Assembly: GCF_013248975.1 (NCBI RefSeq)
Contig: NZ_JABRWH010000001.1
Coordinates: 1,178,001-1,242,000 of the forward strand
Origin: Neobacillus endophyticus
GTDB lineage: Bacteria > Bacillota > Bacilli > Bacillales > Cytobacillaceae
Reading direction: 5' to 3'
Length of the DNA: 64,000 nt
Below, one piece after another: positions 1-9,217 of this stretch; the first letter of the stretch is position 1, and each line of letters begins with the position of its first letter. The position numbers were made by a program, and so were the translations under genes. The notes beneath the pieces were generated by a model. It searched no databases, was not told the origin of the DNA, and saw only the letters and a list, made by a program, of their open reading frames with translations.

Positions 1-1422
1 TTCATCAAATCCCGCTTCTTTTAATTTTTCAAACACTCTTGTCCGTTCAGCAAAACCATTACTGATCAGTCTGGTTGGTTCAGGGGGAGTTTGTTCCGAA
101 TTAAGAACAGGAAAACCTAATTTAGCAATGTAGTTCAACTGCTGAGACTTTGAACCGCCAACTTTTTGGTTATAAGACTGAAATTCCTTTAAAAAACGGA
201 ACCACTTGAATTTTTTTAATAGATGGGCATAGTAATCCATCGCATTACCCCAGGAAATGGTGAAATTCCCTTTCTCTCCATTAAGGAGGATACCAACATC
301 GTGATCATGTGCTTTTTCAAAAATCCCCTTTGTCCAAAAAGAGTTTTGTAAAAACTTGTACGGCATTTCCATAACGTTTAATAAGGAATCCACCTCAAGA
401 TACGAGTTTTTCCCTTCAAAATGCTCATAATGATCAATGACTCCACCGACAAAATCGACCGTTTTTTTAATATATGGACTTTCATCCGGCAGTAGATAGT
501 TAGGTGTGTAACCAATAAAATCCCTTGAAGCAACATAACTAAACGTGTGTAATCGTTTACTATTTCGCTTTAGTGTTTTTGCCGCAAAACCAACAACCGA
601 ACCGGAATCCAGTCCCCCACTTAAATAAGACCCAATTTGGCGGTTTGTCCTCAACCTCGCATCCACTGCCTTTTGGAATACATCCTGAAAGGCTTCTACG
701 TATTCTTCATCTGTTTTAAAGCGAATAGCCTCTTTTGGTATGAAGCTATCATACCTTGCAAGCTTTATTTGTTGTTTTGAAATCGTGATACTGTGAAACG
801 GCGGTATTTGCTTGATGTGCTGATACGGCGTCATATGTGAATCAATAGAATCGGTAAATCCGGTGATCGCCAAAAATTCAGCAAGCCATTGTTCGTTTAA
901 TTCTTTCTTGAAACCTTGTAAGGAAAGTAATGGTTCAATTGTTGTACTGAAGGCAAATCTTGTTGGATCATTGTAATAATAAAGAGTGCGATATCCTGAT
1001 GGATCTCTAGCACCAAAAAGCTGTTGGTGCTGCTCGTCCCAAATCATAAAGGCAAAGTCACCAAGTAAATATTTTGGCGTTTCCTTTCCCCACTTATAGT
1101 AGGCCAAGAGAATGAGTTCACTATCGGTTATATGAATTTGATTGGATGGAGCAACTTGTAATTTTTCAAATAACTCGGCTCGATTATCAATAATTGCGTC
1201 CGCAGTGATGGTACATTGCCGATTTGGATCATAAAGCGGTAGGATTTCACCAACCGATTCGGGAGTAATCCATTGCCCGTGGCAACCAAGAAACACCTTT
1301 TCGGAATGCCAAGTGTGAATCTGATCCGCCGGGAATTGCTGCAAGCATTGCATCATGGCATGACCATGCCTATAATCAACCAGTTGTTCATTTCTTTGAA
1401 AAATTCCTGTAATTGCACTCAT
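1..1422 (-). CDS. Asparagine-synthetase-like amidotransferase, probable lasso-peptide cyclase (3' end cut by window edge)
   Basis: The gene starts at the ATG complementary to 1420-1422, behind an AGGAG site, and runs off the left border, so only the first 474 codons are visible. The N-terminus reads MSAITGIF: the Cys2 nucleophile that gives true asparagine synthetases their glutaminase activity is absent. Further in, the PP-loop motif SGGLDSGS of the ATP-pyrophosphatase synthetase domain is intact. Asn-synthetase homologues without Cys2 are typical of lasso-peptide cyclases (C proteins), which adenylate an Asp/Glu side chain to close the macrolactam ring. The nucleotidyltransferase upstream on the same strand fits paeninodin-type lasso clusters. 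No precursor peptide, RRE protein or leader peptidase is in view; these would lie left of the window. The cyclase role is an inference; an ordinary Asn synthetase is unlikely because of the missing Cys. Confidence 0.75.
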   Translation of the reverse strand, partial: MSAITGIFQRNEQLVDYRHGHAMMQCLQQFPADQIHTWHSEKVFLGCHGQWITPESVGEILPLYDPNRQCTITADAIIDNRAELFEKLQVAPSNQIHITDSELILLAYYKWGKETPKYLLGDFAFMIWDEQHQQLFGARDPSGYRTLYYYNDPTRFAFSTTIEPLLSLQGFKKELNEQWLAEFLAITGFTDSIDSHMTPYQHIKQIPPFHSITISKQQIKLARYDSFIPKEAIRFKTDEEYVEAFQDVFQKAVDARLRTNRQIGSYLSGGLDSGSVVGFAAKTLKRNSKRLHTFSYVASRDFIGYTPNYLLPDESPYIKKTVDFVGGVIDHYEHFEGKNSYLEVDSLLNVMEMPYKFLQNSFWTKGIFEKAHDHDVGILLNGEKGNFTISWGNAMDYYAHLLKKFKWFRFLKEFQSYNQKVGGSKSQQLNYIAKLGFPVLNSEQTPPEPTRLISNGFAERTRVFEKLKEAGFDE

Positions 1423-1827
1423 ATTGTTCTCCTAATATTAGATCAATAGAACTAGAGTAAATGTATTTTATTAGGATAAAGTTCATTCCTCATAGAATAT
1501 GGCTAACATTTTTTATTTTTATAGTACAAAAGAAGTGAGACCCATGCTCTTTAAAAGAATCTTTTTTGTTCTATATAACGTACGATATAATTTAATTTAC
1601 CACCCAATTCAACCAACGTCAACGATTATTACTCCATATTTCTATGAATTTTAGCAATTTTCACAAAATATTTACAAAAAATGGTTCTCCCAATTTGAAA
1701 AATTATCAAAAATTGATGAAATTGATGGAACTATCAGAATACGGCATATTTAGACGACTAATTTATTACTCTTAAATTAATTTATACCCTATTAAAACTT
1801 ATTTTCTGTGAGATTTTTTTCAAAACT
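1423..1827. other. Intergenic region with probable promoter for the cyclase gene
   Basis: This 405-base AT-rich gap separates two minus-strand genes. I checked the minus strand for a lasso precursor and found none with a plausible ribosome binding site. A minus-strand TTGAAT / TATATC pair about 17 bases apart (around 1577-1610) could be a promoter. There is no clear hairpin terminator. Confidence 0.3.
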
Positions 1828-2982
1828 TTAAGAATCTCTTCGTACTTTCCTTGTCAATACCAATATAGGACGCAATGGAAAGTATAGGGAGTATAGTGAT
1901 TTAGGTAATCTTAATGTTTGAGCATCCTTATAACTAGGATATATACAATTTATAGCTTTTTTGAGTATTCGGGATCCATTTAATAGTTTGCTAAATTTTA
2001 TAAATTTATAAAATTCATCCATACTGTAAATTTCTTCTAAAGACCCAATTCTATTAATGAAGTGAATTACTAGCTGAGCTAATATATGTGAATCACGCCT
2101 TTTTAAAAGAAAATTCCAACTATCTTTGATTGATGTACTAAGCAGTTCTGACAACAAAATGAGAGTTAGTCCTCCAATACGGAACCCACGATATTTCTTT
2201 AAATACTTTGATACTTCTTCTATATTAAGCCCTCTTTTAATCATTTGATGAACGTCTAGCAACCATCTAAGGCGGAACCATCCATGACGGGTTCCGTGTG
2301 TTATTAAGTAGATAAACAAATCTGCTTCGCCCAAATAATAGACAGGAATGTTACTTACTAAGCTTACTCTTTTACGTTCCCATAATTGTTGAAATGAAGG
2401 GACTTGTCCAGATGGAAACTCCAATTTCCAATGAACCTCCACGATTACATGTTTTTGCGGATGGATAAAGACGATGTGCTGGCGCCTCCATTTCCATTCA
2501 TTTAATATCGACGGAAAAGTTTCTTTTACATATCCTAATTTTTGAAGAAGCTTTTCTGCCTTTTCCATATCAGCACTAGAAATTAATAAGTCTAGATCCT
2601 TAGATGTACGCAATGAAATATCACCATAAAGTTCTGCTGCAAGCACTGGTCCTTTAATAAAAAGAAGAGGAATTTGATTATTTTCAAACACCTTACCAAT
2701 TTGACCTATTTCCGCCGATAATTTCAACATTTGCAAAGTATTCTCTTTAGTTTTGTTTTTCAGCGTTTGCAATACTTCTAAAGGAATTCCATCCAAATTT
2801 TTTACTTTTGCATAAAGTAAGGGATATACTCGATGATGCATAGCCAATTTTAGGAATAAATCCCAATCCAGACCTGTTAAATCTCTTTTTTTTGTTTTTA
2901 AATTGCCATCCGATAATATATCAAGTAAAAAAGTTAATTCACTAGACATGCTCGATAAATCTAGTCTATCATCGTGATTCAT
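1828..2982 (-). CDS. Nucleotidyltransferase-family protein (NTP_transf_5 type)
   Basis: A 384-residue protein starting at an ATG preceded by GAGGGAG. Residues ~105-160 carry the family's signature: LLFIKGPVLAAELYGD followed by RTSKDLDLLI, that is the G-[ST]-like loop and the DxD metal-binding pair of the nucleotidyltransferase fold. The N-terminal part is helical. Proteins of this Pfam type (PF14907) are found in exopolysaccharide and in paeninodin-like lasso-peptide clusters, where their exact substrate is often unclear. The gene lies ~405 bases upstream of the Asn-synthetase-like gene on the same strand, which supports membership of the same biosynthetic island. No signal peptide or membrane segment is visible. 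Family assignment is fairly firm; pathway assignment is inference. Confidence 0.75.
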   Translation of the reverse strand: MNHDDRLDLSSMSSELTFLLDILSDGNLKTKKRDLTGLDWDLFLKLAMHHRVYPLLYAKVKNLDGIPLEVLQTLKNKTKENTLQMLKLSAEIGQIGKVFENNQIPLLFIKGPVLAAELYGDISLRTSKDLDLLISSADMEKAEKLLQKLGYVKETFPSILNEWKWRRQHIVFIHPQKHVIVEVHWKLEFPSGQVPSFQQLWERKRVSLVSNIPVYYLGEADLFIYLITHGTRHGWFRLRWLLDVHQMIKRGLNIEEVSKYLKKYRGFRIGGLTLILLSELLSTSIKDSWNFLLKRRDSHILAQLVIHFINRIGSLEEIYSMDEFYKFIKFSKLLNGSRILKKAINCIYPSYKDAQTLRLPKSLYSLYFPLRPILVLTRKVRRDS

Positions 2983-3656
2983 GTTTACTCCCTCAATCTA
3001 TTTCCTTTTTTATAAAAACATCATTTAGTTTTCTGTTCATTTGTTCTTTATATAATTATTCAAGTCTTAGTTACCAACATTTCATTGAAGTAACGAAAGA
3101 GGCAATGAATATACTGTTCTTTCCCACTTTGAAACTCTATGTTTAAATTAATTGCTAACTTTTCACAAATACATCCTTATAATTTGTTCTTTATAACTAA
3201 CAATAATCTTAACACCTACTTTTTACCTAGTAAAGGGTGTAAAATGTCGGATGTAGTCGAAATGACTTTTTTTATCGATTTTCTGTTCGTTATAGTGTTA
3301 TTTTTCATAAAAACTGACACCATTCCCTTGATCATGCTTTTTTTGTGTAAAACAATTACATTTTGTAGAATATTAGAAAAAGCAGCGAAAATATAAATGA
3401 ACCTAGCATTTAATTTCTGCTAGGTTCTTCTATAACTTTTAATATTAAGATATCTGCTCACTAAATGTCCTTCGTTACCTGCCAAGCTAATTAAACTTGC
3501 ACTAATCTATGTACTTGTATTTTTCATACAAGATATGTGGATGGGTTTGAGATCTTTCATTGTTCCCTATATCACCAATCTAATGAGCAAGCCTCCAGTT
3601 TAAGTTTTAAGAAGCCTACAATAAAAGCAGCTTATATCACTCTAGTAACTGGCTTT
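2983..3656. other. AT-rich intergenic region with possible decayed small transcript
   Basis: This gap of ~670 bases holds no gene I can defend. A short plus-strand frame (ATG at 3244, behind AAAGGGTGTAAA) encodes ~50 hydrophobic residues and stops at 3396, directly before a hairpin. That arrangement is suggestive, but the composition is low-complexity and the protein resembles nothing known to me. Confidence 0.25.
3399..3427 (+). terminator. Hairpin, possible terminator
   Basis: GAACCTAGCA (3399-3408) and TGCTAGGTTC (3418-3427) form a perfect 10-bp stem with a 9-base loop. The 3' side is T-rich (TTCTATAACTTTT) but not a clean T-run. Confidence 0.5.
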
Positions 3657-3980
3657 CTACACTCTAAAAAACAAAATCCCCATAAGCTTTTTTAAAAAGG
3701 TAACCTTTTTATTCCAAATAATTTCAAACTCTTCTTTTGTCATTGGCTCTATTACAACACCTATAGCTTCCAAAGCTTCTTTTGTAGAAATATTACACCA
3801 ACGTTTTGTTAAAAAAGCACCGTTGTACTCAATATCGTTAACGGCATAACCCATTTGGCCACCTTTATAAAGTGATAGTTCTCTTGTTTGAACTTTCTTA
3901 GAATTAAATTCGGAATAAGTCGTTATCGGCTCATTTAAGTATTTTTCTGGATTTAAATAAGTGAATCTTATGTAATACAA
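3657..3980 (-). CDS. DUF6881-like small protein, candidate immunity protein
   Basis: A 107-residue protein. The start is a TTG (complement of 3978-3980) with an AAGGAG site ten bases upstream. The N-terminal half (YYIRFTYLNP...EPITTYSEF...RELSLYKGGQMGYA) looks like the DUF6881 family: a small beta-rich domain with the pattern 'YIR..W.h..P.EP..iY.E.D..R.E.RkVE.F.dG..gyA'. It lies just beyond the terminator of the yezG-like immunity gene and on the same strand, at the 3' flank of the toxin array. Small proteins in this position are commonly spare immunity genes, but no cognate toxin is next to it. The function is therefore unknown; immunity is a guess from position. Confidence 0.6.
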   Translation of the reverse strand: MYYIRFTYLNPEKYLNEPITTYSEFNSKKVQTRELSLYKGGQMGYAVNDIEYNGAFLTKRWCNISTKEALEAIGVVIEPMTKEEFEIIWNKKVTFLKKLMGILFFRV

Positions 3981-4095
3981 AATTGCTGCACTCCTTTTTC
4001 ATTTTACAATCTGATTGCTATCATACTCTCTTTTACAATAAAAGTAAAAATAGGAATTGTTAAATAACGCTTTTTAATACTCTCATGTTGTAAAG

Positions 4096-4137
4096 TAAAA
4101 AAAGCACTTGTTTCCTAAAAAAGGCAATCAAGTGCTT
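4096..4137 (-). terminator. Terminator of the yezG-like gene (repeat type AAGCACTTG)
   Basis: AAGCACTTG (4102-4110) pairs with CAAGTGCTT (4129-4137). The A-run at 4097-4103 becomes a U-run in minus-strand RNA. Close copies of the same hairpin occur at 9086-9126 and 9218-9256. Confidence 0.75.
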
Positions 4138-4194
4138 CATAGTTCATATTTTAAAACGGCTTAATTTAACAAGCACATTTAAAACAATCAAACT

Positions 4195-4650
4195 TTAAAG
4201 GTTATTTTTTTGTATTTCCTCAAACCACTCATCAGCAATCTGACGAGCCGTTTTAGTTTCATGATTAGTATAAACTAAATCATACTTGTATTCAGCCTTG
4301 AATTTGCCACTCTTAACATCATATATTAACTTCATTTCAGTAGGCATGTCTTTTTCATAATTCATACATAATTCTTTAATTTTTTCGATATCTTCATTTA
4401 AGATATCTAATACCATAAACTGGCGTTCCGAAGATACATTGTATCTTTCATCTCCATTCGCCAATGCGTCATTCACTTTATGAGGCTTTACATACTTATT
4501 ATTAATTAAATAAAAAAACTTGCTCGAAATAATACTTTCCTCACTTGAAGCGTAAACATATACTTTATCCGCTCTTTCTTCAATATACTCCATACATATG
4601 GATATCATATCAGCTTGCAATTCACTAAATCTATCTTCAAAAGTATTCAT
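4195..4650 (-). CDS. yezG: YezG-family immunity (antitoxin) protein
   Basis: A 151-residue acidic cytoplasmic protein of the YezG/DUF600 family, recognised from the overall pattern (N-terminal helix with 'ADMISICMEYIEERADKVYVYAS', central strand region, and the C-terminal 'TARQIADEWFEEI'). In Bacillus subtilis YezG neutralises the nuclease toxin YeeF. Here the gene sits 19 bases downstream of a toxin whose C-terminus is a DHAGH-type nuclease, so it very likely protects the producer from that toxin. It is probably co-transcribed with the toxin, with a terminator at 4096-4137. Symbol given by family similarity; orthology to B. subtilis yezG is not shown. Confidence 0.85.
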   Translation of the reverse strand: MNTFEDRFSELQADMISICMEYIEERADKVYVYASSEESIISSKFFYLINNKYVKPHKVNDALANGDERYNVSSERQFMVLDILNEDIEKIKELCMNYEKDMPTEMKLIYDVKSGKFKAEYKYDLVYTNHETKTARQIADEWFEEIQKNNL

Positions 4651-4669
4651 CTAGTTTTCACTCCTTAGA

Positions 4670-6421
4670 TTAGTTTAAAAGGACTTCAGAGAACGACTCA
4701 CCATCAATTGTGTATTTTACTAGGAATTTTTTCGGCCTCATATTATTCCCAGAGTATATTACTTCTAGATTAATTGTTACTTCTTTTGGAGGGGTTTCCT
4801 TTAAAGCCGCAGCCCATTCATCTTCAATCTTCTTATACTGCCTCAAATTAACATCAGATAATTGCGAAACCAAATTGTCAATTTTAGGTGAGCCACCAAA
4901 TCTATCACCTGCCAAATGGCCTGCATGGTCCTGCCCCTTTACTTTTCCCGGTGTATTCTTACTGTGTGACAATCTATCTGTTCTAGTTGTTAATTGTAAA
5001 TTTTCCGTTTCAAATTTCACAAGCCTACCAGCACTATCAGTTTCATAAAAATAATCAAATTCGCCTGTTTGATATCTAATATTAGGCTTTAATCTATTTT
5101 TTCTTCCGTTTGTATACTGTTCTCCTCTTCCCACTAATGTTTTAACTTCACTTTCTCCAGCCAAACGATTACCCGTACCCTTAACTGCAGCCTCTTCCAG
5201 ATTAATCCCCTCAAACCGACTAATCATTTCACGAAGCTTATCCCCAACCGCATGGGTGTTCTCCATCGGTTCGCGGATCTTTCCTATGCCTGAAGCCTCC
5301 ATGGCCGGTCGTAACGAGAAGTTATTTTTTAAAAAGGTGATAGAAGAATCTACTTTTTCTCCTGCTTCTATTATATCTTTTGCCACCTTATTTTTCAGCA
5401 GATTCAATTTATCTTTTACAATTTCCGGAATTCTTTTTACACGACTTAAAGTGAACTGTTTAGCTTGTTCCACAAGATGATCAATGCGTGTGATTCCTTT
5501 TCCAAAGCCCTGCTTGATTCCCATTTTCAATCCTTCTAGGGACTCTCCCATGTGGGCAAGCCGTACAGTGCCGCTCAGTTTTGAAAGACCGTTTATCCCC
5601 GGAATAATATCCAATGGACTTAGAACGCCGCGGAAAATTCGTTCTCCTGTCCCGAGTTCCCGCCCAGAAATCCAGTCTTTCCCGGAAACAGCTGAACTCA
5701 ATTCCAAGGTGCCATATACTGCTCCTAAAGCAATGCCGGCTGGAGGGCAGATAATGCCTACACCGACAATTACAACCACCGAAACAAGTTGTCCCCAGAA
5801 TTCCTTTTTATCCTGATCATCTCGTATAGATTCATACTGAAAAGCTCCCATATGAAGGGCTGCTTTCTCATAATCCTCTGCGCTAAAATTTTGCTTTGGA
5901 TTAAGCTTTTTCCAATCATCAAATTCCTGCTTCATTTGCTGCGAATAGTAATTATCGCCGCTAAATAAATCGTCAATGTTAACCTCTGTTTTAGGTACTT
6001 GCAGCGATGTAGGCTCGCCATAGCCCTCATAGACCGGTATGGTTTCCGTGGCGCCGATTCGGTTTTTCGTGGTGTACTTGGAAATATCCAAATCCCACAT
6101 TGCCTCCACAAAGGCGTCCATATCTTGATAGAACGGCTCATCAATCGTGCGGTCGACAATATCCCCGACCTTGCCGGTGAAGGAATACAGAACTTCAAAG
6201 TCCTCATACAGATTTTGATATTTGCTCTTTAGACTCTCGTGATGGAAAGAAATGACCCCGTCATGATCATAATTCCTGATCGCCTCTTTGGCATCATCCA
6301 AGTTGTCACTTATATCTTTTAAACTATCAATCATGCCTTTACCCCAGCGGCCAAGACCTATCAAATCCCCAATCCCATCTTGCATCTTCTTCCAGTCTGA
6401 TGGGATATATTTTACATCCAT
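4670..6421 (-). CDS. Polymorphic toxin with PT-TG linker and C-terminal non-specific endonuclease domain (YeeF-like)
   Basis: A 583-residue toxin. Residues 1-125 are an all-helical delivery-type domain comparable in position to LXG/type VII secretion modules, though I do not see a textbook LXG signature. Residues ~205-235 form a hydrophobic helical stretch (VSVVVIVGVGIICPPAG). Residues ~246-275 match the pre-toxin TG motif (SGKDWISGRELGTGE). After the hinge GTGN at ~415 comes the toxic domain: DHAGHLAGDRFGG (498-510) and NLVSQLSDVN, hallmarks of the DNA/RNA non-specific endonuclease (NS_2) family, where the His of the DHAGH block is catalytic. The start has GGGAGG ten bases upstream. Nuclease activity against rival DNA is the expected role; the yezG-like gene follows. 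The first ~415 residues are almost the same as in the toxin at 12135-13862. Confidence 0.88.
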   Translation of the reverse strand: MDVKYIPSDWKKMQDGIGDLIGLGRWGKGMIDSLKDISDNLDDAKEAIRNYDHDGVISFHHESLKSKYQNLYEDFEVLYSFTGKVGDIVDRTIDEPFYQDMDAFVEAMWDLDISKYTTKNRIGATETIPVYEGYGEPTSLQVPKTEVNIDDLFSGDNYYSQQMKQEFDDWKKLNPKQNFSAEDYEKAALHMGAFQYESIRDDQDKKEFWGQLVSVVVIVGVGIICPPAGIALGAVYGTLELSSAVSGKDWISGRELGTGERIFRGVLSPLDIIPGINGLSKLSGTVRLAHMGESLEGLKMGIKQGFGKGITRIDHLVEQAKQFTLSRVKRIPEIVKDKLNLLKNKVAKDIIEAGEKVDSSITFLKNNFSLRPAMEASGIGKIREPMENTHAVGDKLREMISRFEGINLEEAAVKGTGNRLAGESEVKTLVGRGEQYTNGRKNRLKPNIRYQTGEFDYFYETDSAGRLVKFETENLQLTTRTDRLSHSKNTPGKVKGQDHAGHLAGDRFGGSPKIDNLVSQLSDVNLRQYKKIEDEWAAALKETPPKEVTINLEVIYSGNNMRPKKFLVKYTIDGESFSEVLLN

Positions 6422-6535
6422 GTGCTAAAATCCTCCCAGTTCATTTAACTTTTGGCTATTCCAATATGTAGATATCTCTGTTAAAAAAAATACAGCCTAG
6501 AATAGATTGTAAACAATAATATATTATGGATATAT
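5170..6535 (-). repeat. Direct repeat copy A: shared toxin promoter and N-terminal module
   Basis: The promoter, ribosome binding site and first ~415 codons of the nuclease toxin recur, with few differences, at about 12605-13980. The match ends abruptly at the GTG(N/K) hinge, beyond which the two genes are unrelated. The upstream match extends ~115 bases beyond the start codon and then stops. Confidence 0.9.
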
Positions 6536-6648
6536 AAGGATTTTTTACTATTTAATCCCTTTTGTTGGTCAATTAAAAGAAAACGATCGTTAATTATTTT
6601 TTTCAATAGATTAAATGACAGCGGCGTGATTATTTTCTTTTTCAATAT

Positions 6649-6705
6649 AAAAACCTCCTGTACGTTTCATAACGAAATTTCCGTTAAGTATTGTAGCAGG
6701 AGGTT
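6649..6705 (-). terminator. Terminator of the sedolisin gene
   Basis: AACCTCCTG (6652-6660) pairs with CAGGAGGTT (6697-6705), with a second inner stem TAACGaAAT/TTcCGTTA in the loop. The A-run on the left side gives a U-run in minus-strand RNA. It lies 7 bases after the stop codon. Confidence 0.7.
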
Positions 6706-6711
6706 AATAAT

Positions 6712-8619
6712 TTATTTTAATTTGTCAGCAAGTGCAGCCACATCAGGTGTACCAAGACCAGTTGCCTGATTATATAACGTACCCGCGGTACCGGTATAGA
6801 ATCCATTATCATTGGTTGTTCCCGTATCATTTAATGGGTGAAGCGGTGAATCATTTTGCACAGCAAAACGGTACAGTTGCGGATTCCAGAAGCCTGCATT
6901 CGAGCCATTGGCACTGTTGATGAGTGCCGACAAACCGGCGAGTTGCGGAGCGACAAAGCTGGTTCCTCCAAAAGTAGCGTATCCATCATTTACGCCCGGC
7001 TGCCCGGGATCGCTGAGATATACTGTGTAACCAGTCAAGGGATCGGCAGCCATGCTGAGATCCGGCAAATTCCGGCCGGTTCCCGTGCCTGTGACGATGG
7101 TTGGCTGAGCATCGCGGGTCATCGAAGACTGGGTTTCATTCTCCGTCCACTGTTTCACTCCAGTAAAGGAGTTTACACCTTTCACGCCTAACTGATAACT
7201 TGGTGTCTCGTATACCTTACTGAATCCTCCTCCGCCTCCAGGAAGGTAGACTCCCCAGAATACCGGATCATTAAATCCAATCGCATCTAAAAACGGAGAT
7301 AAGTAATCCCATCCCCATGCACGTTCCTTGCTGTTGGTAATATCAATGTTCACAGCATCTGAGTGCAAATGGAAAGGAAGAGTCGTTCCTCCAGCAGCAG
7401 TTATATACGGACTGTCAGCCGGTGTGTCAACAGAAAGACTTGTTGCCCCAGGGATTCCTGAAGAGAACCCGAATTCCCTTGCAGCATCGTAAGAACCTTC
7501 ATCTCCCGCAGCAGCGAACATACTTATTCCTTGGGAAGCTGCTTGCATGAATAATTGGTTGAATGCTTCTTCATATTGTGGTGTTTCTACTTTCATTTCA
7601 GACAAAAAATGAATTAATGTTTCACTTTCTCCCCAACTGACCGAAATTTGTTGCGCTTTGTTTTCATTGATTGCTGTAGAGAAGCTATCCAAAAATCCCG
7701 TATCACTGTTTGGGCCAATAAATACATGAATATCTGCCTGCGGTGCAAGCGCTCCTGACTGCTCGACGTCAAGTGATGTTTCGTCATAACCATCAAAGCC
7801 AGAACCACCATCGACATTTATCTTGCTAATTCGGTCAGGTTTCACAAAAATTCCATTGTCGCTCCAGAATTTGTACGCATCTTCCACGTTAAAATCCGCA
7901 AGTGTTACAATTCCAATTGTCTGTCCTTTACCTGATGCACCTTTGTCATACAAAGGTTGAACATGATATTGATTAACCAAATCTTTTGTCGTTAAACTAA
8001 GAGGACCTTCAGGGACTTCACCCTTTGGTTCAAATAATGATTTCTGCTTTATGGCATTTGATGTAAGGTTGGAGTAATCAGATAAACCTAAAACACAAAG
8101 AATCTGATTTCCAATGCTTTCAGGAAGTGTCGGGGTCCCTTTTGTCCCGTGGAATGTCTTCCCTTTATACTTCTTCTTCTGCAGAATGACATCGAAAGCC
8201 TTATTAAATTGATCTGCAGTTCCTTTTGCTGTCACAATTAATCCATTTGGGGCAACAGTAGATGTAATACCATAGCTATCCAAATATTGAGTGACTTTTT
8301 TGATGAATTCAGGATTTGCTCCGTATTGTTTATTGAAATCTGAAATCGAAAGGTACTTCCGGTAGTTATGGCTTGTAGAAGTGGTAGTTTCCTGAATATA
8401 TCGGGCCAGTTTGTCTTTATTTTGGATTTTCATCACAATGTCTACTGTCACCTGTGTATCACCAGGTAAATCACCGAAAACTTGTGCATCAGCAGGATTC
8501 CCAGCTTGTTCTACATTCACAGAACTTGTGGTCTGTGCACTCGCTACAGCTGGAATATTGCTAAAGATCATCACTGAACTCATGACGGCAAAACCAGCTA
8601 TCTTTTTCCATGGTTTCAT
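6712..8619 (-). CDS. Secreted S53 serine-carboxyl peptidase (sedolisin/kumamolisin type)
   Basis: A 635-residue prepro-protease. Residues 1-28 are a Sec signal peptide (KPWKK, hydrophobic core, AVASAQ). Residues ~40-190 are the activation prodomain (Pro-kumamolysin). The peptidase domain has the S53 catalytic set: Glu280 and Asp284 in YDETSLDVE, the oxyanion Asp373 in AAAGDEGS, and the nucleophile Ser554 in GGTSFVAP. The C-terminal GTAGTLYNQATGLGTPD region corresponds to the Ca2+ site. The length is normal for the family. These enzymes are secreted as zymogens, activate themselves and digest protein, usually at acid pH. The gene is monocistronic, with AAAGGGGAG before the start and its own terminator, and it sits inside the toxin region, perhaps only by position. 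Confidence 0.93.
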   Translation of the reverse strand: MKPWKKIAGFAVMSSVMIFSNIPAVASAQTTSSVNVEQAGNPADAQVFGDLPGDTQVTVDIVMKIQNKDKLARYIQETTTSTSHNYRKYLSISDFNKQYGANPEFIKKVTQYLDSYGITSTVAPNGLIVTAKGTADQFNKAFDVILQKKKYKGKTFHGTKGTPTLPESIGNQILCVLGLSDYSNLTSNAIKQKSLFEPKGEVPEGPLSLTTKDLVNQYHVQPLYDKGASGKGQTIGIVTLADFNVEDAYKFWSDNGIFVKPDRISKINVDGGSGFDGYDETSLDVEQSGALAPQADIHVFIGPNSDTGFLDSFSTAINENKAQQISVSWGESETLIHFLSEMKVETPQYEEAFNQLFMQAASQGISMFAAAGDEGSYDAAREFGFSSGIPGATSLSVDTPADSPYITAAGGTTLPFHLHSDAVNIDITNSKERAWGWDYLSPFLDAIGFNDPVFWGVYLPGGGGGFSKVYETPSYQLGVKGVNSFTGVKQWTENETQSSMTRDAQPTIVTGTGTGRNLPDLSMAADPLTGYTVYLSDPGQPGVNDGYATFGGTSFVAPQLAGLSALINSANGSNAGFWNPQLYRFAVQNDSPLHPLNDTGTTNDNGFYTGTAGTLYNQATGLGTPDVAALADKLK

Positions 8620-9085
8620 AAAAAGCTCCCCTTTTTCCTAGTATAATAAGCACCATTCACACTTTGCTCAATTGTTCTAGTGATAGACAAAAGAGCTACC
8701 TTACTACATTAATTAAAAATTCCTTTAACTAAAAATATGTACAGACAGGTATTTCCTAGTGTAATTGATACCGATCCCACGACACGACAATTGAAACTAC
8801 AACGGAACTGGACTAGTAATCTAAAGTTTTTCGTTTCTTACCTCCTATTTTTTGTTATATTTGGAACAATATTCATATAATACTACCAAATTGAAAATAT
8901 TGGTATATTTTTTAAAAAAATAACATTTATACTACAAAATGTTATTTTCTAATATCACTTCAACAAATCTTACTACCTTCACCCGTATACTTAATTGTAA
9001 TTTTCATACTTTAGAATATAGTGAAAACTGGTTATTCATTTATTAACTTTAATTGTTAGGCCTTGTTTTTCCGTACTCTACAAAG

Positions 9086-9126
9086 TCAAAAAAGCACCTG
9101 CTGTCATTCGTAGACATCAAGTGCTT
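9086..9126 (-). terminator. Terminator-like hairpin (AAGCACTTG type, copy 2)
   Basis: AAGCACCTG (9092-9100) pairs with CAAGTGCTT (9118-9126) with one mismatch. An A-run precedes it. It is the same terminator type as after the yezG-like gene. Confidence 0.6.
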
Positions 9127-9217
9127 TATAGTTATTTATATAAAGTAATTCATTCCAAAATGAGCTATGAATTTTACAAAACATTAATCATGTAATGTCC
9201 TATCCTTAAAACTCTCA

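Noticed and set aside
3139-3396. 85-codon plus-strand open frame
   Set aside because: Low-complexity hydrophobic sequence, no domain, no ribosome binding site at the first ATG. The inner ATG at 3244 with AAAGGG is kept only as a low-confidence possibility.
4710-5816. Plus-strand open frames opposite the nuclease toxin
   Set aside because: They mirror the coding strand of the toxin; the same shadows appear opposite the second toxin copy (12697-13257), as expected from the shared sequence.
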